This document shows positions 1 through 8,556 of a DNA stretch of 64,000 nt, in pieces (the stretch's first letter is position 1; every line of letters starts with the position of its first letter). A model generated the notes under the pieces. It was not told the DNA's origin, made no database searches, and saw only the letters and a program-made list of their open reading frames with translations. Made by a program: the position numbers and the translations under genes. Origin of the DNA: Limnobaculum parvum (GTDB lineage Bacteria; Pseudomonadota; Gammaproteobacteria; Enterobacterales; Enterobacteriaceae); NCBI RefSeq assembly GCF_003096015.2, contig NZ_CP029185.2, forward strand, positions 977,001-1,041,000, read 5' to 3'.

Positions 1-454
1 TAATTTACATTTCCTCATGGAAATATTTTATTTTATGCTTAGATATTAGAAAGAAATGATTTTTTTGACAACGATTGGTTATATTCAAAATTTTAATAAT
101 AGAAGATTTATATCCTGACGATACTGTTATTCCTGACCTTAGTCATATTGCTTCTTCTTTAGATTTTTTGATTACTATTCTTAATAGAATAAAGCACTTT
201 GATATTATCCCGATCTTTATAAAATAAAATATCAATACCTCTGCCATCAAATTACCACTCTTCATTTTTTTATTATCAAACGCCATTGATTTTTTAAAAA
301 TGATTACTCAAGGAAGTTGTATCGTATCCGTATTATCTAGCGTATTTTTATTAGATAGTTGCTTTCTACTCGTTCATTTTAAAACCAAAGCGCTATGATA
401 TAATCAATAACATTATGATTCCCGTATGGACTTGTTAATAAAGGATTCTATTTG
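1..454. other. AT-rich non-coding start of window with possible gene remnant
   Basis: Very AT-rich stretch with no intact gene. A stop-free run at about 69-227 on the + strand would encode a plausible protein tail (ending DIIPIFIK then TAA), and a second frame just upstream (about 49-96) also reads as protein-like, so this may be the decayed 3' end of a gene cut by the window edge. I do not recognise a family. A Shine-Dalgarno AAGGA at 441-445 belongs to the next gene. Confidence 0.4.
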
Positions 455-1512
455 ATGGCCAAAAAGGAAAAAATTTTACCAAAAAACATCAATGAACTAC
501 TGGACGCCGGTGATATTGATGAATTAAAAGCGATTTACGATAGCTGTGAGTTGGATGCTCGTGGGGGCTTGGTAAGAGAACGGCTTTGAGCCTTTTTAAG
601 ATCCCCGATGAATTGACTCGCTGGCTGATTGAGCAGGGGGCAGACATCGAAGCGACAGATAATTATAAGCGTACCGCGCTACATGAGCAGGCTGGCACTC
701 TGTACGGTAATATTGAATTACTTTTGGCGTTAGGGGCAAACATTGAAGCGCAAGATTATCAGGATGCTACCCCATTACATAAGGCAGCCAGCGCTTATCG
801 TGTAAATCACGTTCAGACATTAATTGCTCATGGGGCAAATATTTACGCTGAAGATCAGATGGGGCGAACCCCGCTAGCTGCTGCGCTTGACCGCTGTCAA
901 AATGCTAACATTAACCGAATGGCTGATATCGCAGAGCTTTTGTTGGAGGCGGGAAATAAAATTCCACCAAAAATGCGTGAGCGTGTTACCAGTATCGGTG
1001 AAATGTTTGAATTTCACCGCGCTAATTTTTCTAAAGATAATATTGCTAAAACTGAGGCCGGCTTATCAAAGCTGTACCGCTTATTTGATGTTACGCCAGT
1101 GGCTAAACGGCAGATGTATGATGGTGTTTCTGATATCGTTGTCAGTTCTTCATGCTGGCAGCAGGCTCATCAGGAACTATGGGAACGTCTGGTACCTTCC
1201 AGCGGTAGCGCCGATACGGTGCAGGGTGAGGTGATTCGTGTCACTGGTCGCTTATCTCATGAAATATTGGATAACGGCGGAGCTAACTGGGATGCAGATT
1301 TTCGCAAAATGCTGAGTGCATTGCTGGTGTATTTTAAGTTAGGCAATGCGCTTGAGGCGGAAAAATGGGAAGAAGCAAAAACCATTGCGGCTCCAATCAA
1401 AGACGGTAGTGGTGATACAGAGGCGCTTTACCGTTTAACCGAGTTTGCGGTTGATTGGGTGAGGTTGAATCCAGTGCCGGTGGCCGTTGGGAAGGTGGAG
1501 TATCGGCGGTAA
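455..1512 (+). pseudogene. ankyrin-repeat protein, interrupted by a one-base frameshift
   Basis: Translation from the ATG at 455 (Shine-Dalgarno AAGGA at 441-445) gives MAKKEKILPKNINELLDAGD and continues to ...ELDARGG, then hits TGA at 587. The protein resumes in the -1 frame from about 572 (GKRTALSLFKIPDELTRW) and runs to 1512. One missing base inside GGCTTGGTAAG (about 568-578) explains the break; adding it would give a GYGKRTAL-type sequence, as I recall for related enterobacterial proteins. The second part holds ankyrin repeats (about LTRWLIEQGADIEATD, YGNIELLLALGANIEAQD, NHVQTLIAHGANIYAED), followed by an unassigned alpha-helical C-terminal region. Its role is unknown; ankyrin repeats mediate protein binding. 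It may be a true pseudogene, a sequencing error or a phase-variable site; there is no long homopolymer at the break. Confidence 0.75.
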
Positions 1513-1577
1513 TAACTCCAGATATTCAGTGGGCTTCATCACCTCTATTAACCAAACTTATTCAGGAAAATTGCAAA

Positions 1578-1901
1578 ATGCTCAGAAGTTGCTTAATGAC
1601 AATCATGCTGATGTTTTCCTCTTACGTGTTGTCGGCAGAACACTGGATTGATGTTCGCATAGCGGAACAGTATCAGGCCGAACACATTGCCGGCGCTATC
1701 AATATCCCGTTGAGGCAGCTTAAAGAGCAGATCGCCAGCCAGATAAGTAATAAGGATGATACGCTGCACCTTTATTGTAACTCTGGACGTCAGTCGGGAA
1801 TGGCAAAGCAGCTCCTTCTTGAACTGGGATATACCCGGGTGCTGGATGAAGGAGGGATCGGCGGGATAGATCGTCCAAAAGAGAATCAAAATGGCGGTTG
1901 A
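1578..1901 (+). CDS. pspE: periplasmic thiosulfate sulfurtransferase (rhodanese) PspE-like
   Basis: Single-domain rhodanese of 107 residues that transfers a sulfane sulfur to thiophilic acceptors in the periplasm. An N-terminal signal peptide (MLRSCLMTIMLMFSSYVLSA) is followed directly by EHWIDVR, the same arrangement as E. coli PspE. The active-site loop is YCNSGRQSG, with the catalytic Cys at about residue 70. The reading frame stays open upstream to 1455, but the ATG at 1578 is chosen because it starts the signal peptide. No other psp genes are near. The C-terminus, after the rhodanese fold, is divergent (DRPKENQNGG). Confidence 0.85.
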   Translation: MLRSCLMTIMLMFSSYVLSAEHWIDVRIAEQYQAEHIAGAINIPLRQLKEQIASQISNKDDTLHLYCNSGRQSGMAKQLLLELGYTRVLDEGGIGGIDRPKENQNGG

Positions 1902-2281
1902 TAATCATCTCGCCAGATACCACGGTTATGTTACATAGCGCTCAGATTTATTCTTTTGAAACGATGATTAAGCCGAAACAGCTACGGATTCTTTACTAAA
2001 AGACGAAAAGGCATCGATTCCTTAGCTCAATAAATTTAGGGGGTTAAGCTAGTGCCTGACTAAATTGTTCTAACTGTAACTATATTATGTTTAATGATTG
2101 CATTTGATTGTCTTAAATCGCTTCATGCACTATTTGGGGTATGCCGTCGTCACTAAACGGCATAAATTGAAATAGGCATGAGGTTTTTGTTTATTGAAAC
2201 TAGACAAAGGTTAAAACCAGTTAGAAATACAGCGGATATAGGCTAGCAGCCCCTGTAATATACAGAGAAATGGAGCGGTAA
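1902..2281. other. intergenic region with one hairpin
   Basis: About 380 bases without a gene. An 8-bp inverted repeat (TATGCCGT / ACGGCATA, 2140-2164, 9-base loop) could be a weak terminator or operator. The 3' part must carry the promoter of the small secreted-protein gene at 2282, but I see no clear -35/-10 pair. Confidence 0.4.
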
Positions 2282-2602
2282 ATGAAAGTGATAAAACTCT
2301 TTTTGATGATCGGCGCACTATCATGCAGTGCTGGTGCGATGGCAACGACTGTTGAGCAAAGCTGTCTGGATTATGGCAAGAAAGTGATGAAGCAGAACCC
2401 AGATATGGTGTCTTTGTTACGTCAGGCCAAGATTGATCCGCAGGATGTTGTCGTTGAACGCTTTGAAGGGAAAGTGGGTAAGCAGCCGGTGAGCACGGTT
2501 GTGACAGCGAAAATTCATAGTACGCAGGAAAAACTGGGAACAATTTTTTGCCTAGTTAATAACTCTCCACTGTATTTTCATTATATCCCCATTGAAGAGT
2601 AA
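2282..2602 (+). CDS. small secreted protein of unknown function
   Basis: Predicted protein of 106 residues starting with a clear signal peptide (MKVIKLFLMIGALSCSAGAMA, cleavage probably after AMA), so it should be periplasmic. The mature part is about 85 residues with two cysteines (in QSCLDYG and IFCLVNN) that could form a disulfide. A Shine-Dalgarno (GGAG, about 2273-2276) precedes the ATG. I do not recognise the family. It stands alone, with a hairpin terminator after it and a convergent lipoprotein gene beyond. Confidence 0.7.
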   Translation: MKVIKLFLMIGALSCSAGAMATTVEQSCLDYGKKVMKQNPDMVSLLRQAKIDPQDVVVERFEGKVGKQPVSTVVTAKIHSTQEKLGTIFCLVNNSPLYFHYIPIEE

Positions 2603-2627
2603 TCTGACTTAGCGGTTTAATCCGAAG

Positions 2628-2659
2628 TGGCTCATCCAATCATGGTTTTGGGTGAGCCA
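2628..2659. terminator. bidirectional hairpin terminator between convergent genes
   Basis: The arms TGGCTCATCC (2628-2637) and GGGTGAGCCA (2650-2659) pair over 10 bp with one G-T wobble and a 12-base loop. The position between two converging genes fits a shared terminator, although the T-tract is short. Confidence 0.6.
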
Positions 2660-2685
2660 TAGTTTTGGGATGAAAGATAAAAATC

Positions 2686-3051
2686 TTACTTCTCAATCAG
2701 CTGTTGCCAGCTATCCTTCAACTGTTCCGCATTGGGCGTACTATTGCAACTGGCTGGAAATTCTTGATTGGTTCTAGCCATATCGGCAATTTTTTCTGGC
2801 TGGCACAGCTCATCCTGACCTTTGGCGAACCCCTGTAAATAAGCGGTGCGGTTAATTTCTGCTTCGCCATACCATTCGGACAACACCATATTGTCTTTAA
2901 CACCGTTACCTGTGATGGCTTCATAGTGACCGATTTCAAACCATTTTGATGGTAGTCCGCTGTTATCTGAACTGTCCAGTATGCCGTCTGGTGAGCTGGA
3001 ACAGCCGCTAATAAATAACAGGGTGCATAATATCGCTATCATATGTTTCAT
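2686..3051 (-). CDS. yfiL: YfiL-like lipoprotein (DUF2799)
   Basis: Predicted outer-membrane or periplasmic lipoprotein of 121 residues. The N-terminus has a signal sequence with the lipobox ISGC, the acylated Cys being residue 17 when counting from the ATG at 3051; a GTG one codon upstream (3054) is an alternative start. The mature part contains the YxxGxxxG-like pattern (TAYLQGFAKGQDELC) I associate with DUF2799. The length matches E. coli YfiL (121 aa), which also lies close to aroF, so both similarity and context support the name. Function unknown. Confidence 0.65.
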   Translation of the reverse strand: MKHMIAILCTLLFISGCSSSPDGILDSSDNSGLPSKWFEIGHYEAITGNGVKDNMVLSEWYGEAEINRTAYLQGFAKGQDELCQPEKIADMARTNQEFPASCNSTPNAEQLKDSWQQLIEK

Positions 3052-3124
3052 CACATTGCCTTTGTCTTAAAGTTCCTGCACATCATATCAGGATTGAGCA
3101 TCATATTGAAAACGATACCCAAGG

Positions 3125-3841
3125 CTATGACAGGCCCAACTGCTCTTTCAGTGGTTTTAGGTAACGGCGGCTGACAGGAATATGCTTTCCTGAGCGGGTG
3201 ATGACTTCGGCAGAACCATTTTCTAATAGCTGAATTTCTCTGACCTGATCGAGATTGATCAAATATTGGCGGTGACAGCGTGTGAAAGCGGTTTTTTCTT
3301 CTAAAATTTTCAGTGTAAGCTGGGTATAACCGCTTTGCTGAGTACCAATGACGTGAACACCGCTAAGTTCGGAGCTCAAATATTCGACCTCTTCCAGACG
3401 AAGTAAAAAGATTCGGTTATGTCCGTAACAGGGAATATGTTTTAAGGTCGTATCGGTGATTAGTTGTAAATTATTATTTACGGTTTTTGCATTCTTTAAT
3501 CGAGAAATAGTTTTGGTGAGGCGCTGAAGGTCGACCGGTTTTAACAGATAATCAAAAGCGTGTTGCTCAAACGCTTTTATGGCGTATTCGTCATATGCAG
3601 TGATAAAAACGATGTGGGGCATGTTGGCAGGGTCGAGCATTGCAGCCATTTCCAAACCGTTAATTTTTGGCATTTGGATATCAAGAAAAACCACATCTGG
3701 TTGCAAACGATGGATGGTTTGAATAGCCTCCAAAGCATTGCTGCACTCACCAACGACGGTGAGGTCGTCTACTTCAGAGAGTAGCTCAGACAGCTCTTCT
3801 CGGGCTGGCTGTTCATCGTCAACAATAAGTGCTCTAAGCAT
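3125..3841 (-). CDS. btsR: LytTR-family response regulator, BtsR (YehT)-like
   Basis: Two-component response regulator of 238 residues. The receiver domain (about 1-120) has acidic D8/D9, phospho-acceptor D54 in FLDIQMP, T81 and K101 in LLKPVD. The LytTR DNA-binding domain (about 135-238) includes RCHRQYLINL and the terminal VSRRYLKPLKEQLGL. It aligns closely with E. coli BtsR, which with the kinase BtsS senses pyruvate and activates the transporter gene btsT. GGAGGG lies just before the ATG. The upstream neighbour here is the divergent aroF, so the cognate kinase gene btsS is not adjacent, unlike E. coli, where btsS and btsR form an operon. Confidence 0.85.
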   Translation of the reverse strand: MLRALIVDDEQPAREELSELLSEVDDLTVVGECSNALEAIQTIHRLQPDVVFLDIQMPKINGLEMAAMLDPANMPHIVFITAYDEYAIKAFEQHAFDYLLKPVDLQRLTKTISRLKNAKTVNNNLQLITDTTLKHIPCYGHNRIFLLRLEEVEYLSSELSGVHVIGTQQSGYTQLTLKILEEKTAFTRCHRQYLINLDQVREIQLLENGSAEVITRSGKHIPVSRRYLKPLKEQLGLS

Positions 3842-3968
3842 AAACCCTCCATTCGTTTTCTCTAGTTTAACATGGTAGCGGTTATCTGCGAATTCTCGTC
3901 ATTGAAGACAGTACTTATTGAGAGCGTTTACCGCATTATCGGGGATATATTTTCAGATTAAAAAATAG

Positions 3969-4008
3969 AGTAAAAATATGTTTACAAAATTGGATTTAAA
4001 AGTTTACA
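3969..4008 (+). promoter_or_regulatory. tandem TyrR-like boxes upstream of aroF
   Basis: The first box, AGTAAA-N6-TTTACA (3969-3986), matches the TyrR consensus TGTAAA-N6-TTTACA at all but one position. The second, TGGATT-N6-TTTACA (3991-4008), is weaker but keeps the G-N14-C core. They lie 22 bp apart, about two helical turns, as for the strong/weak TyrR box pairs known in tyrosine-repressed promoters. A possible -10, TATCCT, is at 4021-4026. Repression by TyrR with tyrosine is inferred. Confidence 0.65.
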
Positions 4009-4088
4009 CTGGATTTGTGCTATCCTGATTTCTATCACTATCTGGTGTTTGGCCGCCAACGGGAGCGGCGATTATTTAAGGAATTACT

Positions 4089-5162
4089 ATGATTATGCAG
4101 AAAGATGTACTTAACAACGTCAATATCAGTGCGGAGCAGGTTTTAATTACACCAGAAGAACTGAAAGCACGATACCCGCTGAGCGCCAGTGACGAAGTCA
4201 ATATTTCTGCAGCTCGCCAGACTATCGCCAACATTTTACACGGCCGTGACGATCGTTTGTTGGTGGTGTGTGGGCCTTGCTCGATTCACGATCCTGATGC
4301 CGCTATCGATTATGCACATCGCCTGAAGAAACTGGCTGATGAAACACAGGATCGCCTGTACATCGTGATGCGGGTTTACTTCGAAAAGCCAAGAACCACC
4401 GTAGGCTGGAAAGGATTAATTAACGATCCCCATATGGATGGCTCATTTGATATGGAGCATGGCTTACACCTTGCCCGTCAATTATTGCTGAAGCTGGTTG
4501 AAATGGGATTGCCGCTGGCAACCGAGGCGCTTGATCCAAATAGCCCGCAATACTTAGGCGACCTGTTCAGTTGGTCAGCCATTGGGGCGCGCACAACCGA
4601 ATCACAAACCCACCGCGAAATGGCATCTGGCCTGTCGATGCCGGTTGGTTTTAAAAATGGTACCGACGGCAGCCTAGGAACCGCGATTAATGCGATGAAA
4701 GCCGCTTCTATGCCGCATCGCTTTATGGGAATTAATCAATCAGGTCAGGTTTGTCTGTTGCAAACGCAGGGCAATCCAAATGGTCATATCATTCTGCGCG
4801 GTGGTAAGACACCAAACTACGAAGCGGAACACGTACAGGATTGTGAAGAGCAAATGCGTAAGGCTGGACTTAACCCGGCGTTAATGATCGACTGTAGCCA
4901 CGGTAACTCCAATAAAGATTTCCGCCGTCAGGCTGACGTAGTCTACTCCTTGCTGGAACAAATTAAGGCCGGTAACCGTTCTATTATTGGAATGATGCTG
5001 GAAAGCAATATTCATGAAGGCAATCAATCATCGGAACAGCCAAGAGCTGACATGTGCTATGGCGTATCCGTAACCGATGCCTGCATCAACTGGGAAACTA
5101 CCGACACCTTATTACGCAAAGTACATGAAGAACTGAAGGTAAAGACCTTAGTTTGTCCGTGA
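4089..5162 (+). CDS. aroF: 3-deoxy-D-arabino-heptulosonate 7-phosphate synthase, tyrosine-sensitive type
   Basis: Condenses phosphoenolpyruvate and erythrose 4-phosphate, the first step of the shikimate pathway, in the cytoplasm. The 357-residue sequence aligns along its whole length with E. coli AroF, including VVCGPCSIHD, the YFEKPRTTVGWKGLINDP block, GARTTESQTHR and the metal-site region MIDCSHGNSNK. It matches AroF better than AroG or AroH at the N-terminus (QKDVLNNVNI). Start at 4089 with AAGGA six bases upstream; an in-frame ATG at 4095 is the exact counterpart of the E. coli start. TyrR-like boxes lie upstream. tyrA follows 292 bp downstream, not immediately as in E. coli. Confidence 0.97.
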   Translation: MIMQKDVLNNVNISAEQVLITPEELKARYPLSASDEVNISAARQTIANILHGRDDRLLVVCGPCSIHDPDAAIDYAHRLKKLADETQDRLYIVMRVYFEKPRTTVGWKGLINDPHMDGSFDMEHGLHLARQLLLKLVEMGLPLATEALDPNSPQYLGDLFSWSAIGARTTESQTHREMASGLSMPVGFKNGTDGSLGTAINAMKAASMPHRFMGINQSGQVCLLQTQGNPNGHIILRGGKTPNYEAEHVQDCEEQMRKAGLNPALMIDCSHGNSNKDFRRQADVVYSLLEQIKAGNRSIIGMMLESNIHEGNQSSEQPRADMCYGVSVTDACINWETTDTLLRKVHEELKVKTLVCP

Positions 5163-5197
5163 TTTGTAGTGATATTTGTTGATATATTAGCCTACTA

Positions 5198-5225
5198 AAT
5201 TCAGTCACCAGCAGGTGACTGAATT
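5198..5225 (+). terminator. hairpin after aroF
   Basis: Perfect 12-bp stem (AATTCAGTCACC 5198-5209, GGTGACTGAATT 5214-5225) with the loop AGCA, followed by GTCTTTAT. It probably ends or attenuates aroF transcription before tyrA. Confidence 0.75.
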
Positions 5226-5240
5226 GTCTTTATCCGACAG

Positions 5241-5370
5241 CTTATCGGAGGGAGAGACCGCCGTTGGCGTCGTAGCAGCTTTAGCTGCCGGAGTGCCCCT
5301 AAGCGGGCTAGTTCCGAGGTTCTCCGATGCTAAGTACAAATGGTCTTCCGGTCGAGTACAAAGATAATAT
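5241..5370 (+). repeat. dispersed structured repeat, copy A, between aroF and tyrA
   Basis: Shares blocks with two other intergenic places in the window (22550-22705 reversed, and about 49396-49475): GGGAGAGACC-CCGTTGG near the left end, CGGGCTAG in the middle, and ATGGTCTTCCGGTCGAG (5340-5356 here) followed by TAATAT at the right end. Internal inverted repeats occur: ATCGGAG (5244-5250) with CTCCGAT (5322-5328), and GCAGCT/AGCTGC (5275-5288). It looks like a non-coding, foldable element dispersed between genes. The longer upstream reading frame of tyrA (from 5386) begins just after it. Confidence 0.75.
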
Positions 5371-5454
5371 GGGCACAATGCCGCTATGGCCGGAATATCC
5401 TCTGAAATTTATAAACAACAAGACCATATCCTTATCCCAGGAGAAATACACACA

Positions 5455-6576
5455 ATGGTGGCTGAACTAACGACACTGCGCGACCAGATCGATGAGGTGG
5501 ATAAAGCGCTACTCAAACTACTGGCCAAACGATTAGATTTAGTGGCAGAAGTAGGTGAAGTAAAAAGCCAACATGGGTTACCTATTTACGTTCCTGAACG
5601 TGAGAGCAGTATGTTGGCTTCCCGCCGTAAAGAAGCTGCTGATTTAGGTGTTCCCCCCGATCTGATTGAAGATGTACTGCGCCGGATCATGCGTGAATCT
5701 TACTCCAGCGAAAATGATAAAGGTTTTAAAACCTTAAAACCGGAAATGGGGCCGATAGTGATTGTTGGTGGTAACGGCAAAATGGGGCAGCTATTCAGCA
5801 AGCTGTTTCAACTTTCAGGTTATCAAGTCCGGGTACTGGAACAGCAGGATTGGGAGAGGGCAGAGACTATTCTATCCGGTGCTGGCATGGTGATTGTTAG
5901 CGTCCCTATCCACATTACCGAACACATTATCCAGCGTTTACCCAAACTGCCTGATGATTGCATTCTGGTGGATATCGCGTCGGTAAAAAACCAGCCGCTA
6001 AAGGCAATGCTGGAAGTGCATCAGGGACCGGTATTAGGTTTACACCCCATGTTTGGACCCGATGTTGGCAGTCTGGCGAAGCAAGTTATCGCTTACTGCG
6101 ATGGTAGAGGCGCAGAAAGTTATCAGTGGCTTCTAGAACAGTTGCAGGTATGGGGGGCGAAGTTACATGCTATTGATGCAGTGGATCACGATAAAAATAT
6201 GGCCTTTATTCAGGCGCTGCGTCACTTTGCAACGTTCACCTATGGCTTGAATCTGTCTCAGGAGAATGTGAATTTGGCACAGTTACTGTCATTGTCTTCG
6301 CCCATTTACCGTCTGGAGCTGGCGATGATTGGGCGTTTGTTTGCTCAGGATGCACAGTTGTATGCGGATATTATTATGTCATCACAGGACAATCTGGCAC
6401 TGATTCAGCGTTACTATCACTGCTTTGGTGAGGCGATTAAACTGATTGAGACGGGTGATAAAACTGAGTTTATTGAGAGCTTTAATCAGGTGAAGAACTG
6501 GTTTGGTGATTATGCAATACGCTTCTTAAACGAAAGTCGAACGCTGTTACGCCAGGCCAACGATAGTCGGCAGTAA
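5455..6576 (+). CDS. tyrA: bifunctional chorismate mutase / prephenate dehydrogenase
   Basis: Converts chorismate to prephenate and then oxidises it with NAD to 4-hydroxyphenylpyruvate for tyrosine. The N-terminal AroQ mutase domain (about 1-90, LRDQIDEVDKALLKLLAKR) is joined to a dehydrogenase domain with the Rossmann motif IVIVGGNGKMGQLF (about 101-114), HPMFGPD and QALRHFATF. The ATG at 5455 (AGGAG at 5440-5444) gives 373 residues, the E. coli length. The frame is open upstream to 5386, but that extension has no counterpart. In E. coli aroF and tyrA are nearly contiguous; here a hairpin and repeat copy A separate them. Confidence 0.97.
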   Translation: MVAELTTLRDQIDEVDKALLKLLAKRLDLVAEVGEVKSQHGLPIYVPERESSMLASRRKEAADLGVPPDLIEDVLRRIMRESYSSENDKGFKTLKPEMGPIVIVGGNGKMGQLFSKLFQLSGYQVRVLEQQDWERAETILSGAGMVIVSVPIHITEHIIQRLPKLPDDCILVDIASVKNQPLKAMLEVHQGPVLGLHPMFGPDVGSLAKQVIAYCDGRGAESYQWLLEQLQVWGAKLHAIDAVDHDKNMAFIQALRHFATFTYGLNLSQENVNLAQLLSLSSPIYRLELAMIGRLFAQDAQLYADIIMSSQDNLALIQRYYHCFGEAIKLIETGDKTEFIESFNQVKNWFGDYAIRFLNESRTLLRQANDSRQ

Positions 6577-6600
6577 ATCAAAAGTTTCTCTTTTTGTACC

Positions 6601-6622
6601 GCCACGCCCGAATGGGCGTGGC
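6601..6622. terminator. hairpin between convergent tyrA and speD
   Basis: Perfect 9-bp GC-rich stem GCCACGCCC / GGGCGTGGC with loop GAAT. The T-rich stretch TTTCTCTTTTTG lies upstream on the + strand, i.e. an A-rich flank when read from the minus strand, so it may serve either gene. Confidence 0.7.
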
Positions 6623-6632
6623 GTATTCCTCG

Positions 6633-7433
6633 CTATACCATGACTTCCGGCATGTTTCTACCGTAGTAAATTTCTTGCATCTCTTTACGTAGCAAACGAG
6701 TGATATGTCGGCGCTCGTGCTGATTCAGATCTTCCGGTCTGGTATTAAACAGATAATGGTCAAGCTCGAACTCTTTTAGCATCATCTTAGTATGGAAGAT
6801 ATTTTCCTGATAAACATTCACATCCACCATATGGTAGAGGGAGGTAATGTCATCAGTCATAAAGTTCTGAATCGAATTAATCTTGTGGTCAATATAGTGT
6901 TTCACCCCGTTGATATCACGAGTAAAGCCGCGAACACGATAGTCTAGCGTAACAATATCTGATTCCAGTTGGTGGATCAGATAGTTCAATGCGTTAAGCG
7001 GAGAAATCACGCCACAGGTTGAAACTTCAATATCCGCCCTAAAGGTACATAGGCCGCCCTGAGGATGACTCTCTGGATAGGTGTGAACGCAAATATGACT
7101 TTTATCTAAATGCGCCACGATAGAGTCTGGCAGAGGGCCAGGATGCTCTGACCGATCAACCAGACTCGGATCCATCGGTTCTTCACTGATGAGGATGGTA
7201 ACGCTGGCACCTTGAGGATCGTAGTCTTGACGGGCAATGTTCAGAATATTGGCGCCGATTATGGAACAGGTTTCGCTCAGAATCTCAGTCAGCCGGTTTG
7301 CATTATACTGTTCGTCAATATAAGCAATGTATTGTTCTCTGTCATAATCCGTTTTGGCATAGCAGATATCGTAGATACAAAAACTCAGGCTTTTAGTTAA
7401 ATTATTGAAGCCGTGCAGTTTTAGCTTATGCAA
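6633..7433 (-). CDS. speD: S-adenosylmethionine decarboxylase proenzyme
   Basis: Makes decarboxylated S-adenosylmethionine, the aminopropyl donor for spermidine synthesis. The 266-residue proenzyme is closely similar to E. coli SpeD. Self-processing is expected between K111 and S112 in AHLDKSHICVHTYPES, which turns the serine into the pyruvoyl cofactor; the conserved STCGVISPL motif is present. It lies 42 bp downstream of speE on the same strand, so speE-speD is probably an operon as in E. coli. Confidence 0.97.
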   Translation of the reverse strand: MHKLKLHGFNNLTKSLSFCIYDICYAKTDYDREQYIAYIDEQYNANRLTEILSETCSIIGANILNIARQDYDPQGASVTILISEEPMDPSLVDRSEHPGPLPDSIVAHLDKSHICVHTYPESHPQGGLCTFRADIEVSTCGVISPLNALNYLIHQLESDIVTLDYRVRGFTRDINGVKHYIDHKINSIQNFMTDDITSLYHMVDVNVYQENIFHTKMMLKEFELDHYLFNTRPEDLNQHERRHITRLLRKEMQEIYYGRNMPEVMV

Positions 7434-7475
7434 TTTGGTTCACTGCCTTATGTTTTATGGTTGAAGAAAGCGGTG

Positions 7476-8333
7476 TTATTGATTTAGGGCATCTTGTAAA
7501 TACTGGGGCAGGGCGAAACTGCCAATGTGTATGGCCGGATTATAGTAGCGGCAATGAATTCCCAGTGACTTAAAGCGTGACTCCAACGTCGTCAAATCGA
7601 GCTGACGTAATAGGGGGTTTTGGCTTGCCCAAGCGAAGGTCATAATGCCACCGTAATAGGTGGGAATAGCAGCTTGGTAAAAGCTGGCATCTTCAAAATA
7701 GGTAGAGAGTTTTTGATGGCTGTTTACCGCTTCATCCTGCTGTAGAAAGCATACGCCGTTCTGGGCCACGAAGATGCCGTTTTCATTCAGGCAGCGAGCG
7801 CAGCCCTGATAAAACTCAGAGGTGAACAGACTCTCTCCGGGGCCAATAGGATCGGTACAGTCGGAAATTATCACATCAAACTTCAGATCGGTTTGGTTAA
7901 CGAAGTTTACACCATCTTCAATCACCAAATTGAAACGCGGGTCTTCATAGGCACCGGCACTGTGATTAGGCAGGTACTCACGGCAAAACTCCACTACGTT
8001 TTCGTCAATTTCCACCATGGTAATATGTTCAACGCTCTGGTGGCGGCATACTTCACGCAGCATTCCACCATCGCCACCGCCGATAATCAGAATCCGCTTG
8101 GCTTTACCGTGGGCCAAAATCGGCACGTGGGCCATCATTTCGTGATAGATAAACTCGTCGCGCTCGGTGGTTTGTATTACCCCATCCAGCGCCATCACTC
8201 TACCCATGAGGTCATTTTCAAAAATGATCAGATCCTGATGTTCCGTTTTGCTGTGATATAAAGTTTTATTAATAGAAAAAAACTGACCAAAGCCGCTGTA
8301 AAGGGTTTCAAACCAGATTTCTTTATTTGACAT
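7476..8333 (-). CDS. speE: spermidine synthase (polyamine aminopropyltransferase)
   Basis: Transfers the aminopropyl group from decarboxylated S-adenosylmethionine to putrescine. Hallmarks: GRVMALDGVIQTTERDEFIYHEM, the cofactor loop LIIGGGDGGMLREV, the ligand MVEIDENVVEF and the catalytic region IISDCTDPIGP. The ATG at 8333 is preferred (AGAGGA about 9 bases upstream); a GTG directly upstream (8336) would add one residue. First gene of the speED pair, with yacC upstream on the same strand as in E. coli. Confidence 0.97.
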   Translation of the reverse strand: MSNKEIWFETLYSGFGQFFSINKTLYHSKTEHQDLIIFENDLMGRVMALDGVIQTTERDEFIYHEMMAHVPILAHGKAKRILIIGGGDGGMLREVCRHQSVEHITMVEIDENVVEFCREYLPNHSAGAYEDPRFNLVIEDGVNFVNQTDLKFDVIISDCTDPIGPGESLFTSEFYQGCARCLNENGIFVAQNGVCFLQQDEAVNSHQKLSTYFEDASFYQAAIPTYYGGIMTFAWASQNPLLRQLDLTTLESRFKSLGIHCRYYNPAIHIGSFALPQYLQDALNQ

Positions 8334-8556
8334 CACCGCTAATCCTCTGGGCTGGATGAAAAAGTTAGCGCAACATAATAGCGAACTGGCGAGCGTTATG
8401 CACGATTAATGGCTATTTAATTGTTTTATTGAGGAAATTAGCCTGAAGCTAACGAAAGAAAAGGATTAATGCCCCCTACAGATGAAAACAGGAGACGAAT
8501 GGAAAAACCGATGTGTTGCTATAACGGACAAGTTTAAAAGCACAGTACTGTCTGGG

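Noticed and set aside
887..1234. 115-codon frame inside the ankyrin gene
   Set aside because: Overlaps the well-supported ankyrin frame and has no protein-like features of its own.
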